Source: Halothiobacillus sp. (GTDB lineage: Bacteria; Pseudomonadota; Gammaproteobacteria; Halothiobacillales; Halothiobacillaceae). Taken from it: a DNA stretch of 60,259 nucleotides. This document shows positions 17,797-26,626 of this stretch, piece by piece; position 1 is the stretch's first letter; the number at the start of each line of letters is the position of its first letter. The translations under genes were made by a program, and so were the position numbers. The stretch is from NCBI GenBank assembly GCA_024636015.1, contig JAGXHU010000054.1, positions 1 through 60,259 of the forward strand, read 5' to 3'. Below the pieces are notes generated by a model. It saw only the letters and a program-made list of their open reading frames with translations. It ran no database searches and was not told the DNA's origin.

Positions 17797-19527
17797 TTAA
17801 ATGGTTGCGGGTTCTTTAACGATCCGCAGTTTTTCGTAGGCTGTTTTTTCCTGCTCGTCCAAGGGCACGATGTAGGGCGCGATGGGCCGCGTGAAACAGG
17901 TCATGTTGCCGTCTTCACCCTTCTTGAGCTGAACATGGACAAACCAATCCTTATCGTCCCTGTCGGGGTAATCCGCCCGATAGTGATAGAGTCCCCATCG
18001 GCTTTCCTTCCGGTACAGGGAGGCCACGGCAGCCATCTCGGCGCAATCGCGAATAAAGTGAATTTCCATGGCCCGCATGAGTTCGTGCGGGTCGGCAGCA
18101 CTCAGACGAGAAAGATCTTCGGAAATTTCTCCGAACCGCTGTAATCCAATTTCCATCTTGCGGGTGATCTTGGGCGGCTGAAGATAGTCATTCACCATCC
18201 GCCGCAACTTGTATTCAACCTGCGCCGGGGGCAAACCATCCTTTACCGATAATGGCCCCCAGACACGCGCACGTTCTTTTTCAATCTGACCTTCATCCAC
18301 CGGAACCAGTGAATGAGTCGCGCAATATTCGGCAGCTGATTCACCCGCGAACTTGCCGTACACAAAGGCACCCAGCATGTAGTTATGCGGTACGCAGGCG
18401 AGATCGCCCGCCGCATATAACCCAGGAACCGTGGTTTCTGCACGCTCGTTGACCCACACACCGGAGGCACTGTGGCCGCTGCACAATCCAATCTCCGAAA
18501 TATGCATTTCCACCATGCCATCCCGGTAGTTCAAACCGCGACCTTCATGGAAACGACCGCGGCTGGGGCGTTCGTTGCTATGCAGAATCTCCTCGATCTG
18601 GGAGATCGTCTCGTCCGCCAGATGGTCCATCTTCAGGAATACGGGGCCATTCCCCCCCTCCAGCTCCCGGTAGAACTCAAACATCATCTGGCCACTCCAG
18701 TAATCGCACTCGATGAAGCGATCACCTTTGGCATTGGCGGTGTAGCCGCCAAAAGGACCCGTCACATAGGCACAGGACGGACCGTTGTAGTCCTTGATCA
18801 AGGGATTGATCTGAAAGCACTCAATACCGGATAACTCGGCACCCGCATGGTAGGCCAGGCTATAACCATCACCCGCGTTGGTCGGGTTCTCGTAGGTGCC
18901 GAACAAGTAGCCGGAAGCGGGCAGCCCCAGGCGTCCGGCCGCCCCGGTGGCCAGAATCACGGTCTTGGTACGGATCACGTAAAAATCTGCCGTACGACTA
19001 TCCACGGCCATGGCACCGGCGATGGCGCCATTCTCATCCAGGAGCAGCCGGGTCGCCACGAGGCGATTGGTCACCTCCACCCGACGCTTCTTCAGTTGAC
19101 GATAGAGCACCTTCTTCATGTTGTGGCCTTCCGGCATGGGCAACACATAGGTTCCAATGTGGTGGACCTTTTTGACGGCATAGTCGCCGGTTTCGTCCTT
19201 TTCGAATTTCACGCCCCAGCGATCAAGTTCCTCGATCATGGCGAAACTGTTCTCGGCATAGGCCATCACGGTTTTCTGATTCACGATGCCATCATTGGCC
19301 ACCGTAATTTCCTTCACATATTGTTCCGGCGTGGCATGCCCCGGTATCACGGCATTATTCAGGCCGTCCATACCCATAGAAATGGCCCCACTTCTTTTCA
19401 CGTTGGCTTTTTCGAGCACCATCACACGAAGATTAGGGTTCTTTTCCTTAGCCTTCACGGCGGCCATAGGGCCGGCTGTTCCGCCCCCGATCACCAGTAC
19501 ATCTACTTCAATTTCAATGGTATTCAC
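17797..19527 (-). CDS. AprA-like FAD-dependent oxidoreductase (succinate dehydrogenase/fumarate reductase family)
   Basis: 576 residues from a GTG start with a strong CAGGAGAC ribosome site. The N-terminus has the FAD dinucleotide fold VLVIGGGTAG (11-19). The SGAISMGMDGLNNAVIPG and TVANDGIVNQKTV segments follow, parallel to the adenylylsulfate reductase alpha subunit. A GLYAAGDLACVPHNYMLGAF motif sits near 380. It is shorter than dissimilatory AprA (about 620-660) and no sat or qmo genes are nearby, so APS may not be the substrate. Electrons likely pass through the short AprB-like partner. The overall operon suggests redox chemistry on an imported compound, with identity unknown. Confidence 0.85.
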   Translation of the reverse strand: MNTIEIEVDVLVIGGGTAGPMAAVKAKEKNPNLRVMVLEKANVKRSGAISMGMDGLNNAVIPGHATPEQYVKEITVANDGIVNQKTVMAYAENSFAMIEELDRWGVKFEKDETGDYAVKKVHHIGTYVLPMPEGHNMKKVLYRQLKKRRVEVTNRLVATRLLLDENGAIAGAMAVDSRTADFYVIRTKTVILATGAAGRLGLPASGYLFGTYENPTNAGDGYSLAYHAGAELSGIECFQINPLIKDYNGPSCAYVTGPFGGYTANAKGDRFIECDYWSGQMMFEFYRELEGGNGPVFLKMDHLADETISQIEEILHSNERPSRGRFHEGRGLNYRDGMVEMHISEIGLCSGHSASGVWVNERAETTVPGLYAAGDLACVPHNYMLGAFVYGKFAGESAAEYCATHSLVPVDEGQIEKERARVWGPLSVKDGLPPAQVEYKLRRMVNDYLQPPKITRKMEIGLQRFGEISEDLSRLSAADPHELMRAMEIHFIRDCAEMAAVASLYRKESRWGLYHYRADYPDRDDKDWFVHVQLKKGEDGNMTCFTRPIAPYIVPLDEQEKTAYEKLRIVKEPATI

Positions 19528-19577
19528 GTAGTGTCTCCTGACTTAATCGATATGCATGTTTATCAAAGCCGCCGCGG

Positions 19578-20327
19578 TCAGATATGTGCGCGTTCAATGC
19601 GGAGGCGATACTGGAGGGCATCGCCCCGGTAATACAGATACTCAAAATCGAGTGGTTGGTTGTCCGTAGTAAAGGTCAGACGTTCGATGCGCAGGATCGG
19701 CGCGCCCTCTTCCACATTAAGTAGCGCCGAGAGAACATCGTCCGCGAGGATTGACTCAATCTGCAGATCGGCTTGTCCCAGCGAGTAGCCATAATCGTTT
19801 TCAAGAATGAGGAAAATATCCCGATGTGCCAGATCTTCTTTAATGAGTCGCTCACCAACCATCTTGGGGATATAAGTCACATCCAGTGATAAAGGCGCAC
19901 TATTCAAATAACGAACACGCCGAATCTCATAAACGAGTTCACCTTCATTTACATCCAGCTTTAAACAAACCGTTTTGTCCGCCGGTACAATTTTTTTACC
20001 GATTACTTGAGAAACGATTTCGTAGCCCATGCCGGACATTGCTTCTCCAAACCCTTGCAGTTTTCCCAGATTCTGGAAAATCTTGGGCTTGGAAACATAA
20101 GTACCCTTTCCGTGAATCTTGAATATCAAACCTTCTTTCTGAAGATGGTCCAATGCCTGACGCACCGTAATTCGGCTAACACCAAAAATTTTGGTTAATT
20201 CGCTTTCCGAGGGCATTTGCTCATGACACTGATAAGTACCATTAAAAATTCGGCTGCGAAGTACCTCTTTAATCTGTGTATAAAGAGGAACTGGGGACAT
20301 ATGAGACAGAATCTTTTCATTTCGCAT
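19578..20327 (-). CDS. GntR-family regulator with UTRA ligand domain (HutC subfamily)
   Basis: 249 residues. The N-terminal winged helix (about 10-80) contains MPSESELTKIFGVSRITVRQALDHL, the GntR DNA-binding signature. The rest is a UTRA effector domain (from FGEAMSGMGYE to LDFEYLYYRGDALQYRLRIER). Such regulators usually repress an operon until a small ligand from the pathway binds. It is the first gene of the minus-strand cluster, 50 bases upstream of the flavoprotein. It has a good promoter overlapped by a palindromic element, so autoregulation is likely. Confidence 0.93.
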   Translation of the reverse strand: MRNEKILSHMSPVPLYTQIKEVLRSRIFNGTYQCHEQMPSESELTKIFGVSRITVRQALDHLQKEGLIFKIHGKGTYVSKPKIFQNLGKLQGFGEAMSGMGYEIVSQVIGKKIVPADKTVCLKLDVNEGELVYEIRRVRYLNSAPLSLDVTYIPKMVGERLIKEDLAHRDIFLILENDYGYSLGQADLQIESILADDVLSALLNVEEGAPILRIERLTFTTDNQPLDFEYLYYRGDALQYRLRIERAHI

Positions 20328-20361
20328 AATCGCACCACCAGTCTTTTCGCTCTAGTTCAGA

Positions 20362-20377
20362 ACTTGTTATGACATGA
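20362..20377. promoter_or_regulatory. Candidate GntR operator at its own promoter
   Basis: ACTTGTTATGACATGA matches 13 of 16 bases of the perfect palindrome at 12573-12588 and keeps the ATGACATG core. It overlaps the -10 box of the promoter at 20374-20401. Two such elements, 7.8 kb apart and each preceding a transcription unit of the same cluster, strongly suggest one regulator, presumably the GntR protein. Confidence 0.65.
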
Positions 20378-20401
20378 TAGTAAATGCAACTGATGTGCCA
20401 A
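20374..20401 (-). promoter_or_regulatory. Sigma-70-type promoter of the GntR-flavoprotein operon
   Basis: On the minus strand TTGGCA (20396-20401) and TATCAT (20374-20379) each match the consensus at five of six positions, with a 16-base spacer. The start codon of the GntR gene lies about 40 bases downstream. The operator-like palindrome overlaps the -10 box, as expected for repression. Confidence 0.6.
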
Positions 20402-20688
20402 GAATTCCGGGACACCGAAAAATACGCAAGACACTGTTTTTAAATAAAAATAAATGAGCGACCATCCTGAGCACCGTGCTTGGGCGCACCTGGCATGTGC
20501 AGTAGTTGATTTTTTCGCACAGGTATGTCGCCAACTAATACAAGTCGGCCTTAACAAGAGGCACAACTTTATTGCGGGCCGCTGTTACATATAGCAACTG
20601 AAAGTGTGGATATATTTAAATGCGGCAGGCGTGGCTGCCCCTCTCGGGCTGACTGTTCACGACGGATTCGGGGCTATTTTGACTGGCG
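20402..20688. other. AT-rich intergenic region between MocA-like gene and GntR promoter
   Basis: This stretch is clearly more AT-rich than its surroundings (for example a TTTTTAAATAAAAATAAA run near 20440) and holds no supported gene. It may contain UP-element-like sequence for the GntR promoter. No terminator for the upstream molybdenum-hydroxylase operon was recognised. Confidence 0.35.
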
Positions 20689-21306
20689 TTATCGCAACGC
20701 GGCCGGTTCGTCGATATCGAGCAGGAAGCCCGCATCGTCGGTGGGAAGCAATCGGCCACCCAACTGTGTGAATAACGCGCGCGCACCCATGTCACCTTTC
20801 AGCGCCAGCAGGGCGGCTCGTGCCCGTACGGAGAATCCCACCGGGTGTCCCGGTTGCCCCGCATGCGCCGGGCGGGCGGCAGGGCAGCCGTCGATTAAGG
20901 CCTGCCGCACAGCGGCGACACTGGCCGCAGCAATGGCGGGCATGTCGGCCAGCCCAACAACCCAGCCGTGGCGGTGATCGGAGAGGTACCGAACGCCCCA
21001 GGCCAGGCTCGCCCCCATACCCTGTTCGGCATGAGGGCAGATCAGCGGCTCGCAGCCGAGGTGCGCCAACCGCTCGGCCAGGGCCTCATCCTCTGGTCTC
21101 ACCACCACCACGACATGCGCCAACGTTTCTATCAGCGGCAGGGCACTGGCCTCTGCCAGGCAATGACAATTATTCCAGGGTAGGTGGCGCTTGTCCTGGA
21201 CACCGAAACGGCGCGAGAAACCGGCTGCCAGCAGGATACCGACAGGTTCGATGCCAGGCTCGATGTCAGGCGGCTCGCACTTAGGTGTTCGTCGAGGGAG
21301 GGTCAT
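20689..21306 (-). CDS. MocA/MobA-like molybdenum cofactor nucleotidyltransferase
   Basis: 205 residues. The nucleotide-binding signature GILLAAGFSRRFG is near residue 23, and VVGLADMPAI (metal/nucleotide site) near 117. Pattern and length fit the NTP_transf_3 family, whose MocA member attaches CMP to molybdopterin for xanthine-dehydrogenase-type enzymes. It overlaps the xdhC-like gene by 26 bases and closes the iorA-iorB-xdhC-mocA operon, which supports the cytidylyltransferase role over MobA (GMP). Confidence 0.85.
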   Translation of the reverse strand: MTLPRRTPKCEPPDIEPGIEPVGILLAAGFSRRFGVQDKRHLPWNNCHCLAEASALPLIETLAHVVVVVRPEDEALAERLAHLGCEPLICPHAEQGMGASLAWGVRYLSDHRHGWVVGLADMPAIAAASVAAVRQALIDGCPAARPAHAGQPGHPVGFSVRARAALLALKGDMGARALFTQLGGRLLPTDDAGFLLDIDEPAALR

Positions 21307-22372
21307 GTCTGATATGCATACGGGTGGACACTAAGTCTTCGACAGGTTCGGCCAACGCTTCAGCCCGTGCTTCAGCCAACACCTCTGTGGTGGCTTGCAG
21401 CGCAGCCGCCTGCTGATTTGCCTGCCCTACGGTCTGCTTGGCAGCCACCAGCTCAGCGGCGATCGACACGGCAATCTCGGCCGGGGTATGACTGCCAATG
21501 TCCAATCCCGCCGGCGCCATCAGCCGCTGGGTATCGATCCCGAGCGATTGCAACCGTTCGCGCCGGGCGGCACTGGTTCGGAGCGAGCCCATCGCGGCGA
21601 TGTAAAACGCCGGTTGTTCCAGCGCGACCATCAGTCCCAGGTCGTCCTGACGCGGATCGTGGGCTAGTGCGACCACAGCCGTGCGGGTATCGATGGGCAG
21701 AGTTTCGGCCACCCTATCGGGGCTGCGTGCATCCAGTGTCACGGCATCAATAAGATCCGGGAACTGCTGCTGCCACGACGGCAATCGCTCGGGCCTTCCG
21801 TCGCAAAGCGTGACGGCGAAATCCAGTGCCAACGCCATCCGTGCCAGATGACCGGCGACTGGCCCGGCTCCGATCAGCAGCAGTCGCCAAGCGGGGCCAA
21901 ACGGGCAAATGAATGTTTCATCGGTCAGTTGCACGGGGCGCAAACCCGTATGCCACTGAACGGCACCCGTTCGCAGATCCAGCACCCGACTCATGGACGC
22001 CCGGCAATTCAGCGCCGCACGCGCGGGTGCCAGCTGATCGGTCGCAGTCAGTGATTCGATCACCAACAGCAATTCTCCGCCGCAAGGCAGACCGACGCGT
22101 TCAGACTCGGCGCCGCCATAGCGAATCAACTGCGGGCGATTCGGCTGCGGTGCCCGACTCAAGCGCTCGCGCAAATCGTCTTCGACACAGCCGCCGGAAA
22201 CAGAACCAATCAGCACCGGCCGGGCCGACTGGGGCGCGATGATCGCCAGCATCGAGCCAGGCGGGCGCGGGGAGGAGCCCCAGGTTTTTGCGACCGTCAC
22301 CAACAATACATGCTGCCCCGCTGCATGGGCGGCGAGTGCCCGATCGATCACGACCTGCGCATCAGTAGTCAT
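21281..22372 (-). CDS. XdhC-family Mo-cofactor maturation protein
   Basis: 363 residues. An N-terminal XdhC/CoxI domain (LVTVAKTWGSSPRPPGSMLAI and GSVSGGCVEDDL) is followed by a Rossmann domain (LLLIGAGPVAGHLARMA) and the C-terminal AGLDIGSHTPAEIAVSIAAEL motif. XdhC proteins bind the molybdenum cofactor, help its sulfuration, and insert it into their partner hydroxylase. The gene starts four bases after the large subunit gene ends, so the partner is the IorAB-like enzyme. Confidence 0.92.
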   Translation of the reverse strand: MTTDAQVVIDRALAAHAAGQHVLLVTVAKTWGSSPRPPGSMLAIIAPQSARPVLIGSVSGGCVEDDLRERLSRAPQPNRPQLIRYGGAESERVGLPCGGELLLVIESLTATDQLAPARAALNCRASMSRVLDLRTGAVQWHTGLRPVQLTDETFICPFGPAWRLLLIGAGPVAGHLARMALALDFAVTLCDGRPERLPSWQQQFPDLIDAVTLDARSPDRVAETLPIDTRTAVVALAHDPRQDDLGLMVALEQPAFYIAAMGSLRTSAARRERLQSLGIDTQRLMAPAGLDIGSHTPAEIAVSIAAELVAAKQTVGQANQQAAALQATTEVLAEARAEALAEPVEDLVSTRMHIRHDPPSTNT

Positions 22373-22375
22373 GAT

Positions 22376-24526
22376 TTAAAGTCGGATCGGCAATTCGCGC
22401 TGCGGCTTGCCGGTGGCAGCGCGCAAGGCATTGACCACGGCTGGGGCGATCGGCGGCAACCCTGGTTCACCCACGCCACCCAACGTATGGCCGGATTCGA
22501 CCCCGGAACCGATGATCGCCACCGCGATCTCCGGCATCTCGTCGATGCGCAGCGCCGGATAATCGTTAAAATTTTGCTGCTGCACCCGGCCATTCTTGAG
22601 CGTGATCTTGCCCGACAGCGCCGCGGTCAGGCCATAGACGATCGCCGACTGCATCTGGGCTTCGACGCCCGACGGGTTGACCGCCACGCCGCAATCGATC
22701 GCGCAATGCACCTTGTGTACGCGCGGCTTGCCGGATTCGATCGACACCTCGGCGACCTGCGCGCAGTAACTGCCAAAGGCCTTGGCAACGGCGATCCCGT
22801 GATGATGCCTCTTGGGCAATGGCTTGCCCCAGTTCGCCATCTCGGCGGCCTTTTCCAGCACGGCCAGATAGCGTGGCTGATCCTTGAGCAGTTTCTTGCG
22901 ATATTCAAACGGATCCTGTCCGCTCTGGGCGGCCAGTTCGTCGAGAAAGCATTCGACCACATAGGCGTTCTGCGAATGGCCAACCGAACGCCAGAACCCC
23001 ACCGGCACGCCGGGATCGATCAGGGCGTAGGTCACTTCCAGATTGGGGATGGCGTAGGGCAGATCGGCCGCCCCTTCGACCGCTGAGGGATCAATACCGT
23101 TCTTGACCCGTGCCGGGGCGATCCGCGACCAAATGGACGGCCCGGCGATGCGATGTACCCAGGTTTTCGGCATCCCGTGCGCGTCCAGTTCGGCCGAGAG
23201 TTCGTTGTAGGCGATCGGGCGATAATAATCGTGCTGCACGTCATCGGGGCGGCTCCAGATCACCTTGACCGGATGGCCGTGCTGCTTCGCCAGTTGCACG
23301 GCCTCGGTGACGAAATCCGACTCGGAACGGCGGCCGAAACCGCCGCCCAGGAAGGTGGTGTGCACCATGACCTTCGAGGCATCAACACCCGCCGCTTTGG
23401 CGGCAGCGCGCTGCGCATTGCCCTGTGCCTGAGTCGGCGCCCAGACGGTCACCCCGTCGGCTGTGACCGCCGCCGTGCAGTTCATCGGCTCCATGCAGGT
23501 ATGTGCCAGATAAGGGACCTGATAGACGGCTCGGAATATCTTCTTGCTGCCCGCAGATGGCAGAGCACCGGCGCCCTGACCATGCTTAGCCGCTGGTCTG
23601 GCCTTCGTCTCGACCCCCGCACGCAACATCCGGGTAATGCCCTCGCTGCTCAGATCGGCCAGGGGGCCGAGATCCCAGTCGATCTTGAGCTGCTGACGCC
23701 CCTGCTCGGCCGTCCAGTAATCCCGTGCCAGCACGGCCACGCCGTGATCCAGCCCGATCACGGCCAGCACACCCTTGACGGCCTTCGCCGCGGTCGCGTC
23801 AAACGATTTAACCTTGCCGCCAAATACCGGGCACCGTTCGATGGTCGCGATGCGCAGATCCTCCGGTCGGGCATCGATCCCGAAACCCGCCTGACCGTTG
23901 ACCTTGATCGGCGTATCCAGTCGTGGGGTTGGCTTGCCGATGATTCGAAAGTCTTTTTCGGACTTGAGCATGACTGAACCGGGCACCGGCACCGAAGCCG
24001 CCGCCTCGGCCAGCTCGCCGTACAGGGCAATTCGACCGCTGCCTGGGTGCACCACACGCCCGGGTTCGGTGATCAGCGCGTTCGCCGACACACTCCACTG
24101 TTTGGCTGCCGCCTGTAGCAGCATCTCGCGTGCAGTTGCGCCCACTTCCCGCATCTTCGTGTAAAACCCACGCACCGTCGCGCTGCCCCCGGTGATTTGT
24201 CCACCGAGCAACGGGTTGGCATAAGCCTGATTAGCCGGTGCAAATTCAGTATTGAAACGCCCCCATTCGGCATCCAGCTCTTCGGCAATCAGCATCGGCA
24301 AAGCCGTCATGGCGCCCTGCCCCATCTCGGATGCCGACACCACCAGGGTGATCTGCCCGTCCGGTGCAATCCGCACCCAGGCATTGGGCGCGAAGTCCTT
24401 ACCGCTGGCAACCGCTGGAACAACACTCGCCGGTGCTGTCTCTGCCTGAGACGCGGTGGAAAAACCCAGCAGCAATCCACCACCGGTAGCCAGGCTGACC
24501 GTAAGAAACTCGCGACGGGAAATCAT
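22376..24526 (-). CDS. Molybdenum hydroxylase large subunit (IorB / aldehyde dehydrogenase-like)
   Basis: 716 residues. A twin-arginine signal ([19 protein letters not shown]) shows export of the folded enzyme. The mature part is the aldehyde oxidase/xanthine dehydrogenase molybdopterin-binding fold: [33 protein letters not shown] (Mo-cofactor loop) and, near the end, [19 protein letters not shown] with the catalytic Glu. It resembles isoquinoline 1-oxidoreductase and periplasmic aldehyde dehydrogenases. With the small 2Fe-2S subunit it oxidises an aldehyde or N-heterocycle using water. No cytochrome c subunit gene is present in this operon, so the electron acceptor is unclear. Confidence 0.92.
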   Translation of the reverse strand: MISRREFLTVSLATGGGLLLGFSTASQAETAPASVVPAVASGKDFAPNAWVRIAPDGQITLVVSASEMGQGAMTALPMLIAEELDAEWGRFNTEFAPANQAYANPLLGGQITGGSATVRGFYTKMREVGATAREMLLQAAAKQWSVSANALITEPGRVVHPGSGRIALYGELAEAAASVPVPGSVMLKSEKDFRIIGKPTPRLDTPIKVNGQAGFGIDARPEDLRIATIERCPVFGGKVKSFDATAAKAVKGVLAVIGLDHGVAVLARDYWTAEQGRQQLKIDWDLGPLADLSSEGITRMLRAGVETKARPAAKHGQGAGALPSAGSKKIFRAVYQVPYLAHTCMEPMNCTAAVTADGVTVWAPTQAQGNAQRAAAKAAGVDASKVMVHTTFLGGGFGRRSESDFVTEAVQLAKQHGHPVKVIWSRPDDVQHDYYRPIAYNELSAELDAHGMPKTWVHRIAGPSIWSRIAPARVKNGIDPSAVEGAADLPYAIPNLEVTYALIDPGVPVGFWRSVGHSQNAYVVECFLDELAAQSGQDPFEYRKKLLKDQPRYLAVLEKAAEMANWGKPLPKRHHHGIAVAKAFGSYCAQVAEVSIESGKPRVHKVHCAIDCGVAVNPSGVEAQMQSAIVYGLTAALSGKITLKNGRVQQQNFNDYPALRIDEMPEIAVAIIGSGVESGHTLGGVGEPGLPPIAPAVVNALRAATGKPQRELPIRL

Positions 24527-25041
24527 GACCGAACCTCCGTCGCTTCGTTGTCGACCAACGCCGTATTGACCGCGGCGACGGCCATCGATTCATTCGACTT
24601 GGCCGCACGTCGAATCGCGGACTTGATACGGTTATAGGTACCGCAACGGCAGAGATTACCTGCCATGGCCTGCTCAATCTGCTGTTCGGAGGGCTGAGGC
24701 GTCTCGGCCAAAAGCGCCACCGCCTGCATGATCTGACCGGACTGGCAGTAGCCGCACTGCGGCACGTCTTCTGCAATCCAGGCCAATTGCACAGGATGGT
24801 CGGACACGGCGGACAAACCTTCGATCGTGGTGATCCGCTTGCCCTGAGCACTGCTGATCGGTGTGACACAGGAGCGAATCGCCTTGCCATCGAGATGAAC
24901 CGTGCACGCCCCGCACAACCCGGCGCCGCAACCGAACTTGGTGCCCGTAAGGCCAAGGTGGTCACGCAAAGCCCAAAGCAAGGGCATCTGCTCGGCCACA
25001 TCCAACTGCAACTTGCGATTATTCACCGTCAACTCGATCAC
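24523..25041 (-). CDS. Molybdenum hydroxylase small 2x[2Fe-2S] subunit (IorA-like)
   Basis: 172 residues from a GTG at 25041, chosen because GGGAG lies just upstream and the protein then begins at the conserved IELTVNN; a longer frame reaches 25110. Plant-type [2Fe-2S] motif [16 protein letters not shown] and the second cluster [10 protein letters not shown]...CRCGTYNRI are complete. It passes electrons from the molybdenum site of the large subunit. It overlaps that gene by four bases. It lacks its own export signal and would be carried out with the Tat substrate. Confidence 0.93.
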   Translation of the reverse strand: MIELTVNNRKLQLDVAEQMPLLWALRDHLGLTGTKFGCGAGLCGACTVHLDGKAIRSCVTPISSAQGKRITTIEGLSAVSDHPVQLAWIAEDVPQCGYCQSGQIMQAVALLAETPQPSEQQIEQAMAGNLCRCGTYNRIKSAIRRAAKSNESMAVAAVNTALVDNEATEVRS

Positions 25042-25404
25042 ATTGCACGCTCCCGCTGCACCTATGGCAGCACTTGGTTCAAAGGATGGGTATGGCTGAA
25101 TGCGCCACATAAAAACTGCAGGCGTCGCACCACGACGAAGTACAGCTCCAAGCGTAGACCTCCGCTGCCAACGCGCAACGTGTTTTTATAAACACACCGC
25201 CAAGCCGTGCCCCGTTCGAAGGTGACCATGTCGCATGGGGTAGAACGTCCCCTGGGTAATGCGAAACCCCGGCCGCCAGCCCATTGCCCGCACGGCTCGA
25301 TCAATACGCACAGTGCCATAGGGTTCCGCCATATTGTAGATTCCGGGCGAAGGCGGATTACCGGGCGTCAAAATCAGAGATCGCTATTTTTATTCTGGCC
25401 CCAA
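25042..25404. other. Region between IorA-like gene and acetyltransferase
   Basis: About 360 bases that should carry the promoter of the molybdenum-hydroxylase operon. A frame at 25186-25332 (MAEPYGTVRIDRAVRAM...) is faintly like an AbrB-type motif but too short and isolated to call. No other feature was recognised. Confidence 0.3.
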
Positions 25405-25953
25405 TTATTGCGCGGAGCGCTGGGGCAACACCTGACCGTACAACAGCATATCTTCAAACTTGCCCCATTTGGCCACATGCTGACGCAGGGTTCCTTCATG
25501 CGTCATACCGCACTTTTCCATGACCCGTGCCGAAGCCGGATTGCGCGCATAGCACCGACCAACAAACCGGGTGATCTCCAGATCGGTACGGGCAAAATCC
25601 ATCAAGGCCGCAACGGCCTCGGTGCAAACCCCTTGCCCCCAGAACTCAACCCCAATCCAGTACCCCACTTCAGCACGCTGATGACGGGGCTGGATATCAA
25701 TCAGGCTGACCGCGCCCAGCAACCGGCCCTCATCCCGCCGCGTAACGGCCAGTGTCAGCGTTTCACGATCCACAAACGATCCTGCATGGCTCGCAATCCA
25801 GCGCTCAGCGGCGCCGTCCGGGTAAGGGTGGGGGATATTCGTTGTGGTGTCGGCAACCAGACGGTTGCCCGCCAGTACTTGCACGGTCGGCGCATCGGCG
25901 GCGACAAAGGGGCGTAAAACGAGGCGTTCGGTGTGCAGCGTAGGCATCAGCAT
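25405..25953 (-). CDS. GNAT acetyltransferase, RimJ/RimL-like
   Basis: 182 residues starting at an ATG with GAGAGGGA upstream. It has the RimJ/RimL pattern: TERLVLRPFVAADA at the N-terminus, GYWIGVEFWGQGVCTEAV for acetyl-CoA binding, then FVGRCYARNPASARVMEKCGMTHEG. Family members acetylate N-termini of ribosomal proteins or detoxify small amines. The target cannot be predicted. It stands alone. Confidence 0.9.
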   Translation of the reverse strand: MLMPTLHTERLVLRPFVAADAPTVQVLAGNRLVADTTTNIPHPYPDGAAERWIASHAGSFVDRETLTLAVTRRDEGRLLGAVSLIDIQPRHQRAEVGYWIGVEFWGQGVCTEAVAALMDFARTDLEITRFVGRCYARNPASARVMEKCGMTHEGTLRQHVAKWGKFEDMLLYGQVLPQRSAQ

Positions 25954-26122
25954 GCAACATCCCTCTCTCTGGACGCAGTATCGAATTCAGGCTGGGGCCC
26001 ATCCCCGTCAAAAACGCTGAGGGCAAGCCCCCAGCGCTGGTTGACAGTGTACGGGAGGTTGCAGCGCAAAATAATGACAGGATTCCCAGACTCCTTTGAA
26101 GCCACGATGCCGGGGCCCAAGA

Positions 26123-26500
26123 TCAGGAGGCCGTCTCCCCAGCGCGATGCCGGGCAATATCCCGATCAATCAATCGATGCGACCACAAGCCACCAAACGG
26201 GATCAGGGCAGCCAAAAACACCAACCCGCCTTTGCCCGGTGAGATCTGGCCTGTTGCCATGGTCGATAGCAAGGTGGCAACCATCCAGAGAAACAGGGTG
26301 CCATGTATCGGACCGACCACTTCGACGGCAATTGGCAGCCCAGCCAAATGCTTGAGTGGCACAGCGATCAATACCAGGGCGATCAGCGAACTCCCCTCGA
26401 TCAGGGTCATGATGCTCAGGTGCCGAATCAACCTCGGCGCACGGCGCGTGGCGACGTGGTGGGGTGCAGTATCTGACGCGGTTTTATGTTCATGGGGCAT
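26123..26500 (-). CDS. DUF3817 integral membrane protein
   Basis: 125 residues. After a hydrophilic N-terminus come about three membrane segments with the family pattern IEGSSLIALVLIAVPLKHLAG and GPIHGTLFLWMVA. The function of DUF3817 proteins is unknown. The gene lies downstream of glnA on the same strand but is separated from it by a strong terminator. Confidence 0.85.
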   Translation of the reverse strand: MPHEHKTASDTAPHHVATRRAPRLIRHLSIMTLIEGSSLIALVLIAVPLKHLAGLPIAVEVVGPIHGTLFLWMVATLLSTMATGQISPGKGGLVFLAALIPFGGLWSHRLIDRDIARHRAGETAS

Positions 26501-26574
26501 TTTATTGTTCCAAAATCTTCATTCATTAAATCAGGTAACAACAGGACTTCTGTTTGATTACCCACCCACAAGAC

Positions 26575-26600
26575 AAAACCCCCGGCAAGCCGGGGGTTTT
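26575..26600 (-). terminator. Rho-independent terminator of glnA
   Basis: AAAACCCCCGGC-AA-GCCGGGGGTTTT is a perfect 12-bp stem with a two-base centre, beginning 27 bases after the glnA stop. The GC-rich core and T-run on the minus strand fit an intrinsic terminator; by symmetry it could also act on the other strand. Confidence 0.9.
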
Positions 26601-26626
26601 CTGCATCGCACACCGTGCTTGATGAA

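Noticed and set aside
17797-19527. True adenylylsulfate reductase for sulfur oxidation or sulfate reduction
   Set aside because: The flavoprotein is short, its ferredoxin lacks the AprB tail, and sat, qmo or apr-M genes are absent; the name AprA-like is kept only for similarity.
25186-25371. Small AbrB-like antitoxin
   Set aside because: The GTVRIDRAVRAMGWRPG segment is only faintly similar and there is no partner gene.
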